A stretch of 64,000 nt of DNA from Kitagawia praeruptora (taxonomy: Eukaryota; Streptophyta; Magnoliopsida; Apiales; Apiaceae), in NCBI GenBank assembly GCA_037693485.1, contig CM075348.1:32358501-32422500 (forward strand), given 5' to 3'. Under the pieces are notes generated by a model. That model was given only the letters and a program-made list of their open reading frames with translations, ran no database searches and had not been told where the DNA came from. The translations under genes were made by a program, and so were the position numbers. Shown one piece after another: positions 11,349 through 22,799 of the stretch; position 1 is the first letter of the stretch; each line of letters begins with the position of its first letter.

Positions 11349-11632
11349 TTACCATTAATTATATTATGCTATTATTTATTTTAGGTGTTATATTTTTTTT
11401 GAAAATTACGGTGTGATATTTTCGGGCATATGTTAATGATTGTAAGATTTGTTTTAAATTAAAAAGGTAACGTGCTTTAATTCGAAAGAAAATATTAATG
11501 ATGGAAAGATATGATACAACTGATTATAAAAGGTAGTATCTCGACTAATTACCATTAATTATATTATGTTATTATTTATTTTAGGTGTATTTATTTTTCT
11601 TATTAATGAAGGGCAAATAAGTAAATTCACGA

Positions 11633-11699
11633 AGTACCAAAAAACTGGTACCAAAAAACTGGTACCAAAAAATAGGTACCAAAAAATAGGTACCAAAAC
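11633..11699. repeat. 14-bp GGTACCAAAAAACT tandem array
   Basis: Five units of about 14 bases, each with the palindrome GGTACC (one changed to AGTACC), stand immediately before the solo LTR. The last unit supplies the AAAAC that became the target duplication. Confidence 0.85.
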
Positions 11700-14600
11700 T
11701 GTAACATCCCGATTCCGAAAATATTAAATCTTATTATTTTATTGGGAATAAGATTTGTTGCGATTAAATTTTGAACCGTTTTGGAGATAATAAAGCATTT
11801 AGAGACCAAGCCGATAAATTGTGGATTTTGAGAAATAATTTCTTTTATTGGTTAAAAATGGAATTATTATGTCAAATATTAATTATTTGACGTCAAGTGA
11901 TTTTTAGGATTTATTTCCGGGAAATTTGCAAGTGGACTCGTAATTATTTTAAATTGCGAGATTTTGAGGATTTGATGACTTTATTTATATTAAGTTAAAG
12001 AGTTTAATTATTTTGGAAATTTGAGAGATAATTGTTTTAATAAAACAATTATAAGTGAAATAAAAAGGAGATATAAATGAATAAGTAGTGTTTTATTTGG
12101 GCCCGAAAAGAATTAGTAGTATTAGTATATAAGTTTTGGGCCAAGCCCACTAACACAAAACATACACAGCAGGAAAAAAAAAGATCGGGAAGAGGGAAAA
12201 GGGAATTGGGGAAAAAGAAAGGAAAATAAGGGTTTGGAAATAAAATTGGGGGAAAATTGGAACTAGGGTTTGAGGAAATCGAATTGGGGTTCGTTTTTCT
12301 TGTGGGTTTGATTTCTGTCGTGGTTTAATAGATGAATGAGGAGTTCGATAGCAGGAATGAGAGGGAGGCGCGGTGTCGGGGTCTGGTAAGGGCGGTGGCG
12401 GCCGGGCTGACTCCGACGAGCACCATGGTGGCGCTGTTGTGATGGCAGCTAGAAGACGAAGAGAGAGATGATGTGTGGGTGTTCTGCGTGTATTATATCC
12501 TGTGTGTTTGTGTATTTCGGTGATATGTGTGTGCTGTATGTGCGTTGTGGGTGTTTTTCGGAGAAGACCACCACCGTGGTGGTGGTGGTGGTGTTGTGCA
12601 GTGGGAGAGAGGAATAAGGGGAGGAGATGTTGTGTGCGAATGTTGTATATTTGTGCAGCTGTGAGCGTATATGTATGCAGTGAGAGAGAGAGAGAAAGAT
12701 GGAGGTGGGAGAGAGATGGCCGGAAAAGGCAGTGGTGCTAGTCACCGGAGTAGCGTGATGGGTTCGGTTGTGGTGCGCGTGTTTTACACCGTAAGTGGGT
12801 GTTTCAATTTCGTAATTTTTGAAGATGCTTTTCGAGAATTTTTATTATTTTCAGAGTTATATTTTGAAAACTCGTCAAATATTATAGTCGTAAATTATGG
12901 AGATTGATTTGGGATTTTTGTCGGATATTTGGGATTTTATTCCGGAATTAATCCGGGATTTGTGGAATATTGGAGTTAATATTTTTGGAGTTAAGTTTTT
13001 AAAGTAGTCGTTGTTTGTAGTGATAAATTGTACTTGGATTGTAAAAGTAGATTTGTAATATTTGTGGAAATTGGAGATTTATTAGTGATTGTTTGGATTG
13101 TTGTTGAGGTGCTATGACACCGGGTAGCGTCTATTTACGAAAAGATCATGCCCGATTTTCTATAAAAAGGACTGTGACTTAAACCTAATAAAGGTGTAGA
13201 AATTAAAGCAAAATATTAAGTGTGGAGCTTTATAAATTTGGATTTTGGGGGAGTAAGATGTAAAGTAGTTGGAATATCGATTAGTAGACAATAAAAGCTT
13301 ATTCAGTGAATTATGACCTAAAAAGACGTCAGTGATCTTAGTGGATACTCGTAGAAGCAAATCAAGTTCTAGAATGTAATCGTTTAAGATCAGTTGCTTT
13401 GTAAAGTCTGAGTAGAATAATTGAGAATACACGATTGAAGAGTTTCTTGATGCTTGTCCAGGTTATTGGAAAAGTGAGTTGAGGAACGGTTGGACTGCTT
13501 GGATTGCGGTGGTTGTAAGTATATCTTGCTGTGATAAATTGAAGATAATGCGTTATATTTCTGTTAACGTATTTACTGTATTTTAAACCCTATGCGTATT
13601 TTGTTTTATGCGCGTATAAATGTGAAATTTATGGAGTTTAGAAGAAATCTATTTTCAAGTAGAACTGTGTATTTGTGGAGTTTAGAAGAAATATTGATTT
13701 TGAGCTGGAAAAGTAGAAATGTGGATTCATGGATTTTTAAAAAAGAAATATATCTTTTAAATTTAGGTGTTTAAAGTGTGATTTTTATAATATTATGAAC
13801 ACTTGTTAAATTGTTTTAACTAGTATATGTTGAAATGCGATTTTGAGGAAAACTGAGCAGACTGACATTGCTAGTGAGTCACTCCCAGAAATGGGATTGG
13901 TAGAACCCCCAGGAATGGAGACAGTATGAACCTCCAGAAATGGAGACAGTATGAACCTCCAAAAATGGAGACTGGTAGAACTTCCAGAAATGGAAACTGT
14001 GTGAACTTCCCGAAATAGGAAGTAAAGGCCGGGGACCCCCACTAGTAGAACTTGATGAACTTGTCGTGTGTAGAATGCCCAGTTTTTCCTCACGTAAATT
14101 GTGAAGTTTATATTTTTATTATAAACTGTGAATTGTGAATGATGTGGATTGCTTATATGCAATATTGTGAGAATGCTTTAAGATTTAGTTTATTGTGAAA
14201 TTGTGTTGAGTTTGGATTATTGTGAAATAAAACAGTTTAAGAGATTATTACTCAGTTTTAAAAGATGAATACTTTGGCAGAACTTTGATTTTGGTGTGGG
14301 TTTACATTTTATTATAAACTGTGTTGTGATGATATATTGGCAGAACTTTGGTTTCGGTGCGAGTTATATTTTATTATAAAGTGTGTAGTGATATTGATTT
14401 CCAAAACTAAATTATTTTATAAAACCTCAGTGGATCACTACAAAATATACTTGCTGAGCTTTATAGCTCATTCCTTTATTTTATAAATTATCACAGGAAG
14501 ATACTGAAGATTTCAGAAGAATACTAGGAAAGGTAGAAAGAAGTGATGGACCATTAGAGCTGGTGGTTGACTTAGTGGTTGTGCTCCACGTACTGGAGTT

Positions 14601-14940
14601 GTAGATCGACTTGGTGGAAGCACTAGTTGGGGACTCTGGTTGTATGTTGATTTAAGGTAAGTCAGGACATAGTTGGTTTGTAGTTGTACAAATTACAGTA
14701 CATGGTAGATAGTAGTTGAGATGAGATGTGCGTGGCACAATTTTTGTTGAGATAGACTTTTATTATAGAGTTGAATTGTTGAATTGAAAAACAGGTGGAT
14801 AGTCCTGTTTACGAATACTTCATGCCGAAATTTACAAAAAAAAAAAAATTAGTAGGTTAAGCAGGTTGTGTTGTAGTTTTGGCGGACCCTTGGGCCGGTT
14901 TCTTTCCAGAGGAAATCAAACCGGGGTCGGGGGCGTCACA
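11700..14940. mobile_element. Solo LTR, Tekay/Del-like
   Basis: A 3241-base block begins TGTAACATCCCGA and ends TCGGGGGCGTCACA, so the two ends are imperfect inverted repeats starting TG and ending CA. AAAAC stands on both sides (11695-11699, 14941-14945) as a 5-bp target duplication. There is no gag, pol, primer site or second LTR, so it is best read as a solo LTR left by LTR-LTR recombination. Very long LTRs with these termini and an internal CTTGCTGAGCTTTATAGCTC-type stretch (14449 on) are typical of the Tekay/Del lineage of Gypsy chromoviruses, a family assignment made by eye. A GT/GGT-rich stretch (12500-12600) produces spurious frames. Imperfect copies of a CCTCCAGAAATGGAGAC unit stand at 13884-14010. 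Confidence 0.75.
13884..14010. repeat. Short tandem units inside the solo LTR
   Basis: Five imperfect copies of a unit of about 28 bases contain AGAAATGGRRAC followed by a GTATGAAC- or GTAGAAC-like spacer. Each copy can pair partly with itself through CCTCCA-AATGGAG. Confidence 0.6.
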
Positions 14941-15074
14941 AAAACTTTTAATGTTTCGGCTTTTATATAATAGTATAGATTTGTATTATCTTTAATATCA
15001 TCTTTAATATCATTTTATTCATTTATATATACATTAATTTTTTACTTGTATTATCTTTAATATCATTTACATAT

Positions 15075-16376
15075 ACATGAATTTTTATACCGAATCGAAC
15101 TTGAGCTCGATTACCTTAATGACCTTTTTTTCTTGCCGAACTCGAGTTCATTACGACCCGAGCCGAGTCGGTAACGAGCTTACCGAATCGATCCCTCTCA
15201 AATTTAATTTTATCTTCCTATATCTTATTAAACTTTATCTTACTATGATTTTTAAGACATAACAAAATATCGATAAATGAATGTTCGTTAAACGAATAAC
15301 CTTGTTAAATGAATAGTTTTTCCCGGTTTAAACATAATAGGGATAGTGTATTTTTGACCTCGATTAATGAATAAAAAATTTCGGACCCAAGCATATTCAT
15401 TTATCAAGGTTTAAATGTAAAGATAAATCATTAGAGAGGATAACTTTGTCGATTTATTTTCAAGATACAATTTAATGTAGACTTTATCTTATTAAAATTT
15501 ATCGATTTATTTTCAAGATAAAGTTTAATGCAGACTTTATCTTATTAAATTTAATTGATTTTTTTTCAAGATAAAGTTTAATGCATCATTTTCAAGTATT
15601 AAAGTTTAACAAATTGTCCTCTAAAATACATTATTTTTAAGTATTATGGTTAGTGAGTAAAAAAAACTAACACAATGCTAATAATCAAATCTGAACCTAA
15701 GTTTAGTGAGTAAAACAAAATCCGAACATGAATTTTTATACCGAATCGAACTTAAGCTCGATTACCTTAATGAGCTGTTTTTCTTGCCGAACTCGAGTTC
15801 ATTACGACCCGAGCCGAGTCGGTAACGATCTTACCGAATCGATCCCTCTCAAATTTAATTTTATCTTCCCATATCTTATTGAACTTTATCCTACTATGAT
15901 TTTTAAGACATAGCAAAATATCGATAAATGAATGTTCGTTAAACGAATAACCTTGTTAAATGAATAGTTTTTTCCGGTTCAAACATAATAGGTATAGTGT
16001 ATTTTTGACCTCGATTAATGAATAAAAAAATTTTGGGCCCAAGCATATTCATTTATCGAGGTTTAAATGTAAAGATAAATCATTAGAGAGGATAACTTTA
16101 TCGATTTATTTTCAAGATACAATTTAATGTAGACTTTATCTTATTAAAATTTATCGATTTATTTTCAAGATAAAGTTTAATGCAGACTTTATCTTATTAA
16201 ATTTAATCGATTTTTTTTCAAGATAAAGTTTAATGCATCATTTTCAAGTATTAAGGTTTAACAAATTGTCCTCTAAAATGCATTATTTTTAAGTATTAAG
16301 GTTAGTGAGTAAAAAAAACTAACACAATGCTAATAATCAAATCTGAACCTAAGTTTAGTGAGTAAAACAAAATCCA
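15075..16376. repeat. 651-bp tandem duplication
   Basis: Two head-to-tail copies of 651 bases (15075-15725 and 15726-16376) match nearly perfectly, with scattered substitutions and a few 1-base indels. Each copy begins CATGAATTTTTATACCGAAT and contains a CGAGCCGAGTCGG stretch plus three sub-repeats of about 52 bases (TTTTCAAGATAAAGTTTAAT core). The 61-codon open frame is shared by both copies and is not convincing as a gene. Sequence between 14980 and 15074 has short ATTATCTTTAATATC repeats. Confidence 0.9.
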
Positions 16377-16762
16377 AACCTAAGTTTAGTGACTAAAAAA
16401 GAAAAATTCACAGTTGAGTCGTAGATTTTAAAAAGGTCAATAGTTCAGTGACAAAAAAATTCATTTTCCCTTTTCTAAATAATCCAATATAAACTTTTTA
16501 TTATTCGATATGCATCTTTTTTATCCGCAAGAGGATGGTGGACAGAATGATGTAAATTAATCGAGTCTTTCATGAACAAGATCAGTGTTCTTCCGTTTGG
16601 TGAGTTTTACAAAATAGTTTTAAATATATGCGTGTGTACGAGTATTTGATTCCGACAATTTATATGAGTCAAAAAATATACAAGTTTACCAATGATCAAT
16701 GTAATTCGAATTAATTAGCCATGATGCGGAATAGTGAAAATCTCTTCTCTTTCTATATATAA
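16377..16762. other. Unassigned AT-rich spacer
   Basis: I see no gene or defined element here. The part near 16700-16740 (GTAATTCGAATTAATTAGCC and GATGCGGAATAG) recurs with changes at 20136-20176, upstream of another Helitron copy, suggesting a shared duplicated flank. Confidence 0.5.
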
Positions 16763-17700
16763 CTAGGAAACTTATCCGCGCTTCGCGCGGTTCATAAATT
16801 TTATTTTAAAATATTGAAAATATATGAATTATATTTAAAAATTTATTGGTCTCTTAAATTTTTTTACAAAAAATTGAATCAAAACAATTTACTTGAATTA
16901 TAAGTTTGAAAATACTCTCTTTATATATCTAAAATTTTCATAATTTCAAAAAGATCATAAACATAAAAAGTAACAATTATAATACAAACGTAACCAAAAG
17001 TTAAAAATATTATATATAATAATACTTTTTAAAGCCGACGCCCCTCTCATAACATACATGCTCAATAGTAGTGTAAGAAATTATTTAAATAGAATGTTAA
17101 TTTATTTCAACACAACATAATGAACAACGGGTATATAACCTTTTTAACTATTTAATCTATCAATAAAGTTGGGTTTTTTCAATTAAATTGCTTTGGTCAT
17201 AACCCATGTGTAATTTATTCATGTGTAAAAATAAAAACTCTTTGTATTATTTTTATTATAGGTGTTAAGCGAAAATTTATATACTTCTATAATTTATTAC
17301 GATCATAATTACTAATATTGAAGATTGCTTGAGAAGTTAAGGGTCGTCTGTATTACAATTATTCGAAAAAAAATTGGAGTGTTATTCGATAGAAAATAAA
17401 AAAGACGCAATGTAAATAATTTTCAGTCGTCATTTTACCTAAAAATAAATTTAATTATAAATGAAATTACTTTTACTATTAAAATAATAAATATAATGCT
17501 CAAATAAAGTTTTATAATTGTTTAATTAAATTAAATTAAATAATTATATATTTATTAGGTATAATTAATTACTAATTAATATGTCATTAAGAGCTGTTTA
17601 ATGCAGGAAAATAATTTAAATAAAAAAATTAAAAAAAACAAAATTTAAGAAAGCCATTTTGAACGCTTCTATTAACTTTCCGATCTCCAGGCATTGTAAT
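16763..17700 (-). mobile_element. Helitron copy A, 5' end fused to copy B
   Basis: On the minus strand the 3' end has the hairpin CCGCGCGAAGCGCGG (16790-16776), nine bases, then CTAG (16766-16763) and T. The 5' side retains ATTACAATGCCTGGAGATCG but lacks the first bases (the TCTATATATATT seen in copy B) and runs straight into the 3' hairpin of copy B at 17701. The element has no coding capacity and shares 70-90 percent-looking identity with copies B and C throughout (by eye). Confidence 0.75.
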
Positions 17701-18665
17701 CCGCGCTTCGCGCGGTTTATAAACTTATATTTGAAATATTGAAGTTAGATAAAATAATTTATATTATTTTTAAAAATTTATTGATCTCTTAAAAATTTCC
17801 TAAAAAATTGATTTAAAACAATTTATATAAATTATTAATTAGAAAACTACTCTCATCGTATAAATAAAATTTTGATAATCTTAAAAATAGAATAAGCATA
17901 AAAATTAGCAATGACAATACGAACGTAATCTTTCCGATTAAAATTATAAATATTAAATAGAATAACATTTTTTAAAGCCGACACCCCTCCCATCACAAAA
18001 ATGTTCAATTTTAGAGTAAGAATTTATTTAATTAGAATATTAATTTATTTCGACACAATATAATGAACAACATGCATAACTTTTTTATCCATTAATCCGT
18101 TGAAAAAATAGTTTGGTTGGTTTAATTTAATCGGTTTGGTCATACTCCATGTATAATTTATTAATGTGCAAAAATAATAATAGTTTGTATTTTTTATACA
18201 AATTTCAAATGTTAAGCGAAGATCTATATGTTTTCATAATTTATTACGATTTCTAAATGAGTTATAATCAAAATTGTTTGAGAAGTTAAGATCATATTTA
18301 CTACTTACGATCGTTCGAAAAGAAATTAATGTAGTCTTATAGGGAATGAAAAAGAATGCGATATAAACAATTTTCGGTCATTATTTTACCTAAAAATACA
18401 CTTAATTATAATTATATATATATATATATTGTTGAAATAATAGTTATATGCTCAAACAAAGTTTTCTAAATTTTAAAAAATGTGAAATAAAGTAAATTTT
18501 ATATAGATTTAATAGGTGTAATTAATGACTAATTAAAAGGTCATTAAGAGTTATTTAATGCAAGAACATATTTTTAATAAAAAATTGAAAAATTGAAAAT
18601 TTAAGAAAAATATTTAAAACATTTCTGGTGCATTTCTGATCTCCTGGCATTATAATATATATAGA
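17701..18665 (-). mobile_element. Helitron copy B
   Basis: The minus-strand 5' end TCTATATATATTATAATGCC starts at 18665 after an A, as expected for a Helitron. The 3' side ends in the hairpin CCGCGCGAAGCGCGG (17715-17701), but the spacer and CTAG that should follow are missing and copy A begins instead. No open frame of note. Length is about 965 bases, like copies A and C. Confidence 0.75.
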
Positions 18666-18671
18666 TAGAGT

Positions 18672-19565
18672 AACATGGAAATAATTTGAGCCAATAAACC
18701 CATATGAAATTATAGTTATACCCTTACAAATTATAAATTACAGTTATACCCTTACAAATTATAAAATTACATGAAATGCCACTCTTTTATTTAAATGAAA
18801 AAAAATGAGTTGTTGTGGTGAATCGAACCTAAAACTTCCACTACACAAGTTATCCTACCAACCACTATTCTACACTGACTCTTTTATTTTAAGTTAAAAA
18901 ACCTTTTACATAAACCCGACTTCTCCATTATCTTATTTTTACTATTATTTTAATTGGAAAAAAATGAGTTATTTTGGTCAATCGAACCTAGAACCTCCTC
19001 TACAAAAGTTATCCTGCTGACCAGTGTGCTACATTGACTTTTTTGTTTTAAGTTAAAAACTTTTTACATAAACCCGACCTCTCTATTATCTTATTTTACT
19101 ATTATTTTAATTTTTGAGTAAAACTAATGGTGATTCGCATTATTTTAAAAATATTATATTTTAGATTTCACAATATGGTACACATCCATCCATTCTTTCT
19201 ATGTATAATAAGATAACAAGGGGATTTTTAGGGGCATGTTGAGCCAATAAATCATTTGTGATATTATAGTTATACCCTTACAAGTTATAAAATTACATGA
19301 AATGTCACTCTCTTATTTAAATGGAAAAAATGAGTAAATTTTATTCTTATGGTGAATCGAACTAAGAACCTCCTCTACACAATTTATCCTACTAACCATT
19401 GTGTTGCACGGACTTTATTATTTTGAGTTAATAAGTCTTTTAAACAAATTCGACCTCTCCATTATCTTACTTTTATTATTACTTTAATTTTTGAGTAAAA
19501 ATAATGGTGACTCGTATTATTTTAAAAATGTCATATTTTAGGTTTCACAATATGGTACACAATCT
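18672..19565. repeat. Duplicated repeat with antisense tRNA-like segments
   Basis: A block starting TTGAGCCAATAAACCC and containing TTATAGTTATACCCTTACA is present at 18685 onward and again at 19234-19560, the first copy with an inner partial duplication. Each carries a minus-strand tRNA-like segment (about 18822-18885, 18975-19040 and 19345-19410): an A-box-like TAG-NN-AGTGGTTGGTAGG region and, about 30 bases on, a B box GGTTCGATTC. The segment has no complete cloverleaf that I can fold. It may be a tRNA-derived retroposon or a captured tRNA relic. Confidence 0.6.
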
Positions 19566-19570
19566 ATCTA

Positions 19571-20122
19571 TCTATTACTATATATTAAACCACAACACAA
19601 GTGCAAAAAGTGTCATTTTAATGGTTGTGAACTTACGATAATATCCCTCTATGTTTAAACATTACAAAAGTACCATCCTTGTAATATTTATGCAAACAAT
19701 ATATGAAATTATGTTAGTGTTGGGAATCAACCCTCTCGTAATTTCAGAGTATAATTCTATGCGACTTATATCTTGATGAGATATTTAAAGAAATAAATAT
19801 TAAGAGGCGTTCTAATTTTATCTAGAAAGTATTGTATGACGAGTATTATTCACATCGATGATATGTCTTTTTATCATTGTTCTAAAAGAAATTGTATTAT
19901 AACCTATATAATATATGTATATACTACAAAACATCCTTTTTTTAGTGCTCATATGATCTATACATAAATAAAATAATACATAATTTAAAATACTGATATT
20001 ATAATATGTATGAACATAAAAGGTGCAATTATATTCAAAAATATCCTTAAATCGTAAAACTATACAAAATTTATAGCAATTGCTAGAGGATGACCCGTGC
20101 CTCGCACGGGTTATTATGCTAG
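19571..20122 (+). mobile_element. Small Helitron copy D, complete ends
   Basis: Starts TCTATTACTATATATTAAAC after an A. Ends with the hairpin CCCGTGC-CTC-GCACGGG (20094-20110), then TTATTATG and CTAG (20119-20122) followed by T. At 552 bases it has no coding capacity. Its 5' end matches the orphan 5' end at 26090 on the minus strand, so they belong to one family, distinct from copies A to C. An antisense GGTTGATTCC-like box stands near 19722, in line with the tRNA-like boxes of the neighbouring repeats. Confidence 0.85.
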
Positions 20123-20232
20123 TTATGATATAATTGTTGGACGTAATTTGAATTAGCTAGCGATGATGCGGAATAGCTAAAATTATGATAAAATTGTTGG
20201 AGGTTCGTTGATCGGCATCTATTATAAATCCA

Positions 20233-21160
20233 CTAGTCAATTTATCCGCGCTTCGTGCGGTTCACAAATTTTTTATTTTAAAAAATTGAAAACAAATGAA
20301 TTAATTTTTATAATTTTTAAAAATTAATTGGTCTCATAAGATTTTTTTTAAAAAAATGATTCAAAATAATTTACATAAATTAAAAGTTTGAAGATATTCT
20401 CTTTATATATCTAAAAATTTTATAATCTCAAAAATATCATAAACATAAAAAGTAGTAATTATAATACAAACGTAATCTTTACGATCAAAAGTTATAAATA
20501 TTATATATAATAACACTTTTTAAAGCCGACGCCCCTCTCCTACATGTTCAATTGTAGTGTAGAATTTATTTAATTAGAATATTAATTTATTTCGACATAA
20601 TATAATGAACAACGGGTATGTAACTTTTTTATCGATTTATTCTACCGATAAAAATGTATTTTTTCAATTTAATCAGTTTGGTCATAACAAATGTTATTTT
20701 TATTACATGTGTTAAGCGAACATTTACATACTTTTATAATTTATTACGATTTCCATAATCACTAATGATAAAAATTGCTTGAAAAGTTAAGGGTCGTCTG
20801 TACTATAATTGTCCGAAAAGAAATTGAAGTAGTATTCGATAGGGAATAAAAAATTACGCAATGTAAACAATTTTTAGTCATCATTTTACCTGAAAATAAG
20901 CTTAATTATATATGTAATTAATATTTAATACTGAAATAATAATTATAATGCTCAAATAATGTTTTAGAATTTCTTAAATAAATAAAATAAATTTAATACA
21001 TATTTATTAGGTATAAATAATAATTAATTAATATGCCATTAAGAGCTTTTTAATGCAAGAAAAAAATTAATAAAAAAAATCAAAAAACCGAAAATTCAAG
21101 AAAAATACCTTAAACGTTTTTGGTAACTTTCCGATCTCCAGGCATTATAATATATATAAA
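20233..21160 (-). mobile_element. Helitron copy C
   Basis: The minus-strand 3' end has CCGCACGAAGCGCGG (20260-20246, one mismatch in the stem), nine bases, then CTAG (20236-20233) and T. The 5' end reads TTTATATATATTATAATGCC, so the initial TC is altered and the exact start is uncertain by a few bases. Contents are collinear with copies A and B. No coding capacity. Confidence 0.75.
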
Positions 21161-21464
21161 TTCTGAACTCCAGGTCTACTTGACATTTCGTTCAATCGAT
21201 ACAGGTCTGAAATGGATGAAAATTCACATATGTAAAATCCTATTCATAACCCATAACCCATTATGTTATGTTTGGTTGGGGTGAATCAAATTAGAGGAAA
21301 TGGAATGGAATTTGAATAAGAATATAGTTAAATGTTAAAAAATTTCATTCCTTAAATCATTCCATTCCTAATCAACTAAGCTAAAATTTAAACCCACCAA
21401 TTTGAAAAGGAATGATTCATTTTCCCTCCAACCTACTTTCTTTCCAAATCCTATCATACAAAAT
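21161..21464. other. Unassigned stretch, MITE-like phrases
   Basis: TTATGTTTGGTTGGGGTGAA and ATGGAATGGAATTTGAATAAG phrases are common in plant MITEs, but I could not find matching inverted ends. No gene is visible. Confidence 0.4.
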
Positions 21465-22152
21465 TGTTGGAAATATTAACTAATAAAGCAACAAAGAGGC
21501 AGTTATATAATGTATTTAACAAGCCAAGACCAAGCAAACAATTAACGAAACAAAACACGAAGGTATAAAGCATGCATATCAGTAACTGTAAGAAAGAAGA
21601 AAATACAGAAGACATACCAACATTAGCTTTAAATGGAATATCAAACAAGTACGAAAACCAGCTGAGTCGTCAGGCCTTGCTCAAAGTCCTGACTGCTCTT
21701 GAAGAGATAATCGCCCCCACTTACACTGTATCAGGATGCTTGCAACACCTCTCCCAGGATAAAACAGCTCCAAGTAATATGATCACGGCAACCAGAATAC
21801 TCGACTTCGACTGGCACTTCAGTCGTCGAAAAAATACACAAGCAGAGAAGCTACGACAGGAATGGAGAAGAGAGTGTAGAGAGGAGAAGAGAATGTAGGG
21901 TGTGGTGTCTCTAAAATCAGCAGCTTAGCTCTCTATTTATAGGAGAGGCTAAGTGTAACTGATACCGTCCAATTAATTTCGTAACTGCCGATTTACATTT
22001 AATAAAACGAAACGGCTAATTTAATAAAATCAAAACGGCTGATTTAATAAATCGTAACGGTTACGTATATTTTATCCACACATTTCAGTTTTATTTAAAT
22101 TAATCCGAATATATATATATTATCAAATTCTGTCCAGGACCAGGACCCAACA
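21465..22152 (-). mobile_element. LTR copy without a partner in the window
   Basis: On the minus strand the block begins TGTTGGGTCC at 22152 and ends ATTTCCAACA at 21465. It contains a good promoter layout: CCTATAAATAGAGAGC (about 21946-21931) followed within about 50 bases by a CT-rich leader TTCTCTTCTCCTCTC. Flanking pentamers (AAAAT and TAAGG) do not match, so this is an LTR of a truncated element or an old solo LTR. The 108-residue frame at 21572-21898 on the plus strand is antisense to the leader and not supported as a gene. Confidence 0.6.
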
Positions 22153-22215
22153 TAAGGATCTGATCTATCAGGATTTCCGTCCGTCATGATCTGATGTCCA
22201 TTAGCATTTGATCAT

Positions 22216-22313
22216 CACCAGGATCTGGTACCGTCAGGATTTGGCCCATCAGTATTAGATGTCAACCAGGTACCGTCAGGATTTGGCCCATCAGTATTAG
22301 ATGTCAACCAGTT
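22216..22313. repeat. Direct duplication beside the LTR
   Basis: GGTACCGTCAGGATTTGGCC and the following CATCAGTATTAGATGTCAACCA occur twice in direct succession (starting about 22227 and 22270). The wider stretch 22153-22320 repeats CAGGAT and GATCTG motifs. It could be residual internal sequence next to the LTR. Confidence 0.65.
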
Positions 22314-22371
22314 CCACATGATTTATTACAAGTACTGATCCCAATTGATATATATATATATATATATTTAT

Positions 22372-22713
22372 TATAATTAAAATATTATTTAAACACATAA
22401 ATAAAATCCCTCGCCCAGGTCGCCCCGCGTACGCGAGACGCCGAGACATTCGCCCAAATCGTCCTTCGACTGACCCGACCCGACCCGAGTCGAGTCGAGA
22501 CGAGACGTGCGTGGCTTGGCGAGGCGGGCGGCGGCGGCGCGCGTGAAGCACACAGTAACACCATGCACCATCATACACCTTAGTAGTTGTATACTACCTA
22601 TGTGTGTGATTCTATATAATGCCAACAACCCCCTTTATTTATTTCAATGTGGGACAAATACAAATTCTCATTTTCAAGCTCTTTCAAGCTACCCACTTCA
22701 ACTATTATCTCTA
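22372..22713. other. GC-rich patch then LTR-like phrases
   Basis: 22410-22550 is strongly GC-rich (GACCCGACCCGACCC, GGCGGGCGGCGGCGGCGCGC) within AT-rich DNA. 22590-22690 contains ATGTGGGAC and TATATAATGCC phrases typical of a plant LTR or TRIM read on the minus strand. I cannot define ends or a gene. Confidence 0.4.
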
Positions 22714-22727
22714 TGTATTTGGGCACT

Positions 22728-22785
<58 letters not shown>

Positions 22786-22799
22786 AGTGCCCAAATACA
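22714..22799. repeat. 86-bp perfect palindrome with an (AT)n core
   Basis: Arms of 19 bases (22714-22732 and 22781-22799, TGTATTTGGGCACTTGCAT and its exact complement) enclose an uninterrupted AT alternation of 48 bases. The whole 86-base stretch is its own reverse complement and could extrude as a cruciform. Apparent frames coding for Ile-Tyr repeats are artefacts of it. A shorter TA run lies at 22347-22371. Confidence 0.95.

Larger units (their letters stand above)
2048..14979 (-). mobile_element. Helitron interrupted by two LTR insertions
   Basis: On the minus strand the 3' end is at 2048: a CCGTGC/GCACGG hairpin with loop GAT (2061-2075), 9 bases of spacer, then CTAG (2051-2048) followed by T. 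The 5' end is at 14979: TCTATACTATTATATAAAAG preceded by A. TC start, 3' hairpin, CTRR end and insertion between A and T are the Helitron hallmarks. The original element is about 1.9 kb once the Gypsy insertion (3558-11348 plus one TSD) and the solo LTR (11700-14940 plus one TSD) are removed. It has no Rep/helicase coding and consists largely of AT-rich repeats of about 50-250 bases, so it is non-autonomous. Confidence 0.75.

Noticed and set aside
12475..12907. Small frames with Trp and Cys runs inside the 3.2-kb LTR
   Set aside because: They are produced by a GGT/GT-rich stretch of the solo LTR. No known domain and they lie wholly within a repeat bounded by target duplications.
21572..21898. 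108-codon plus-strand frame
   Set aside because: It is antisense to the leader of an LTR whose TATA box and CT-rich start are visible on the minus strand; no domain match.
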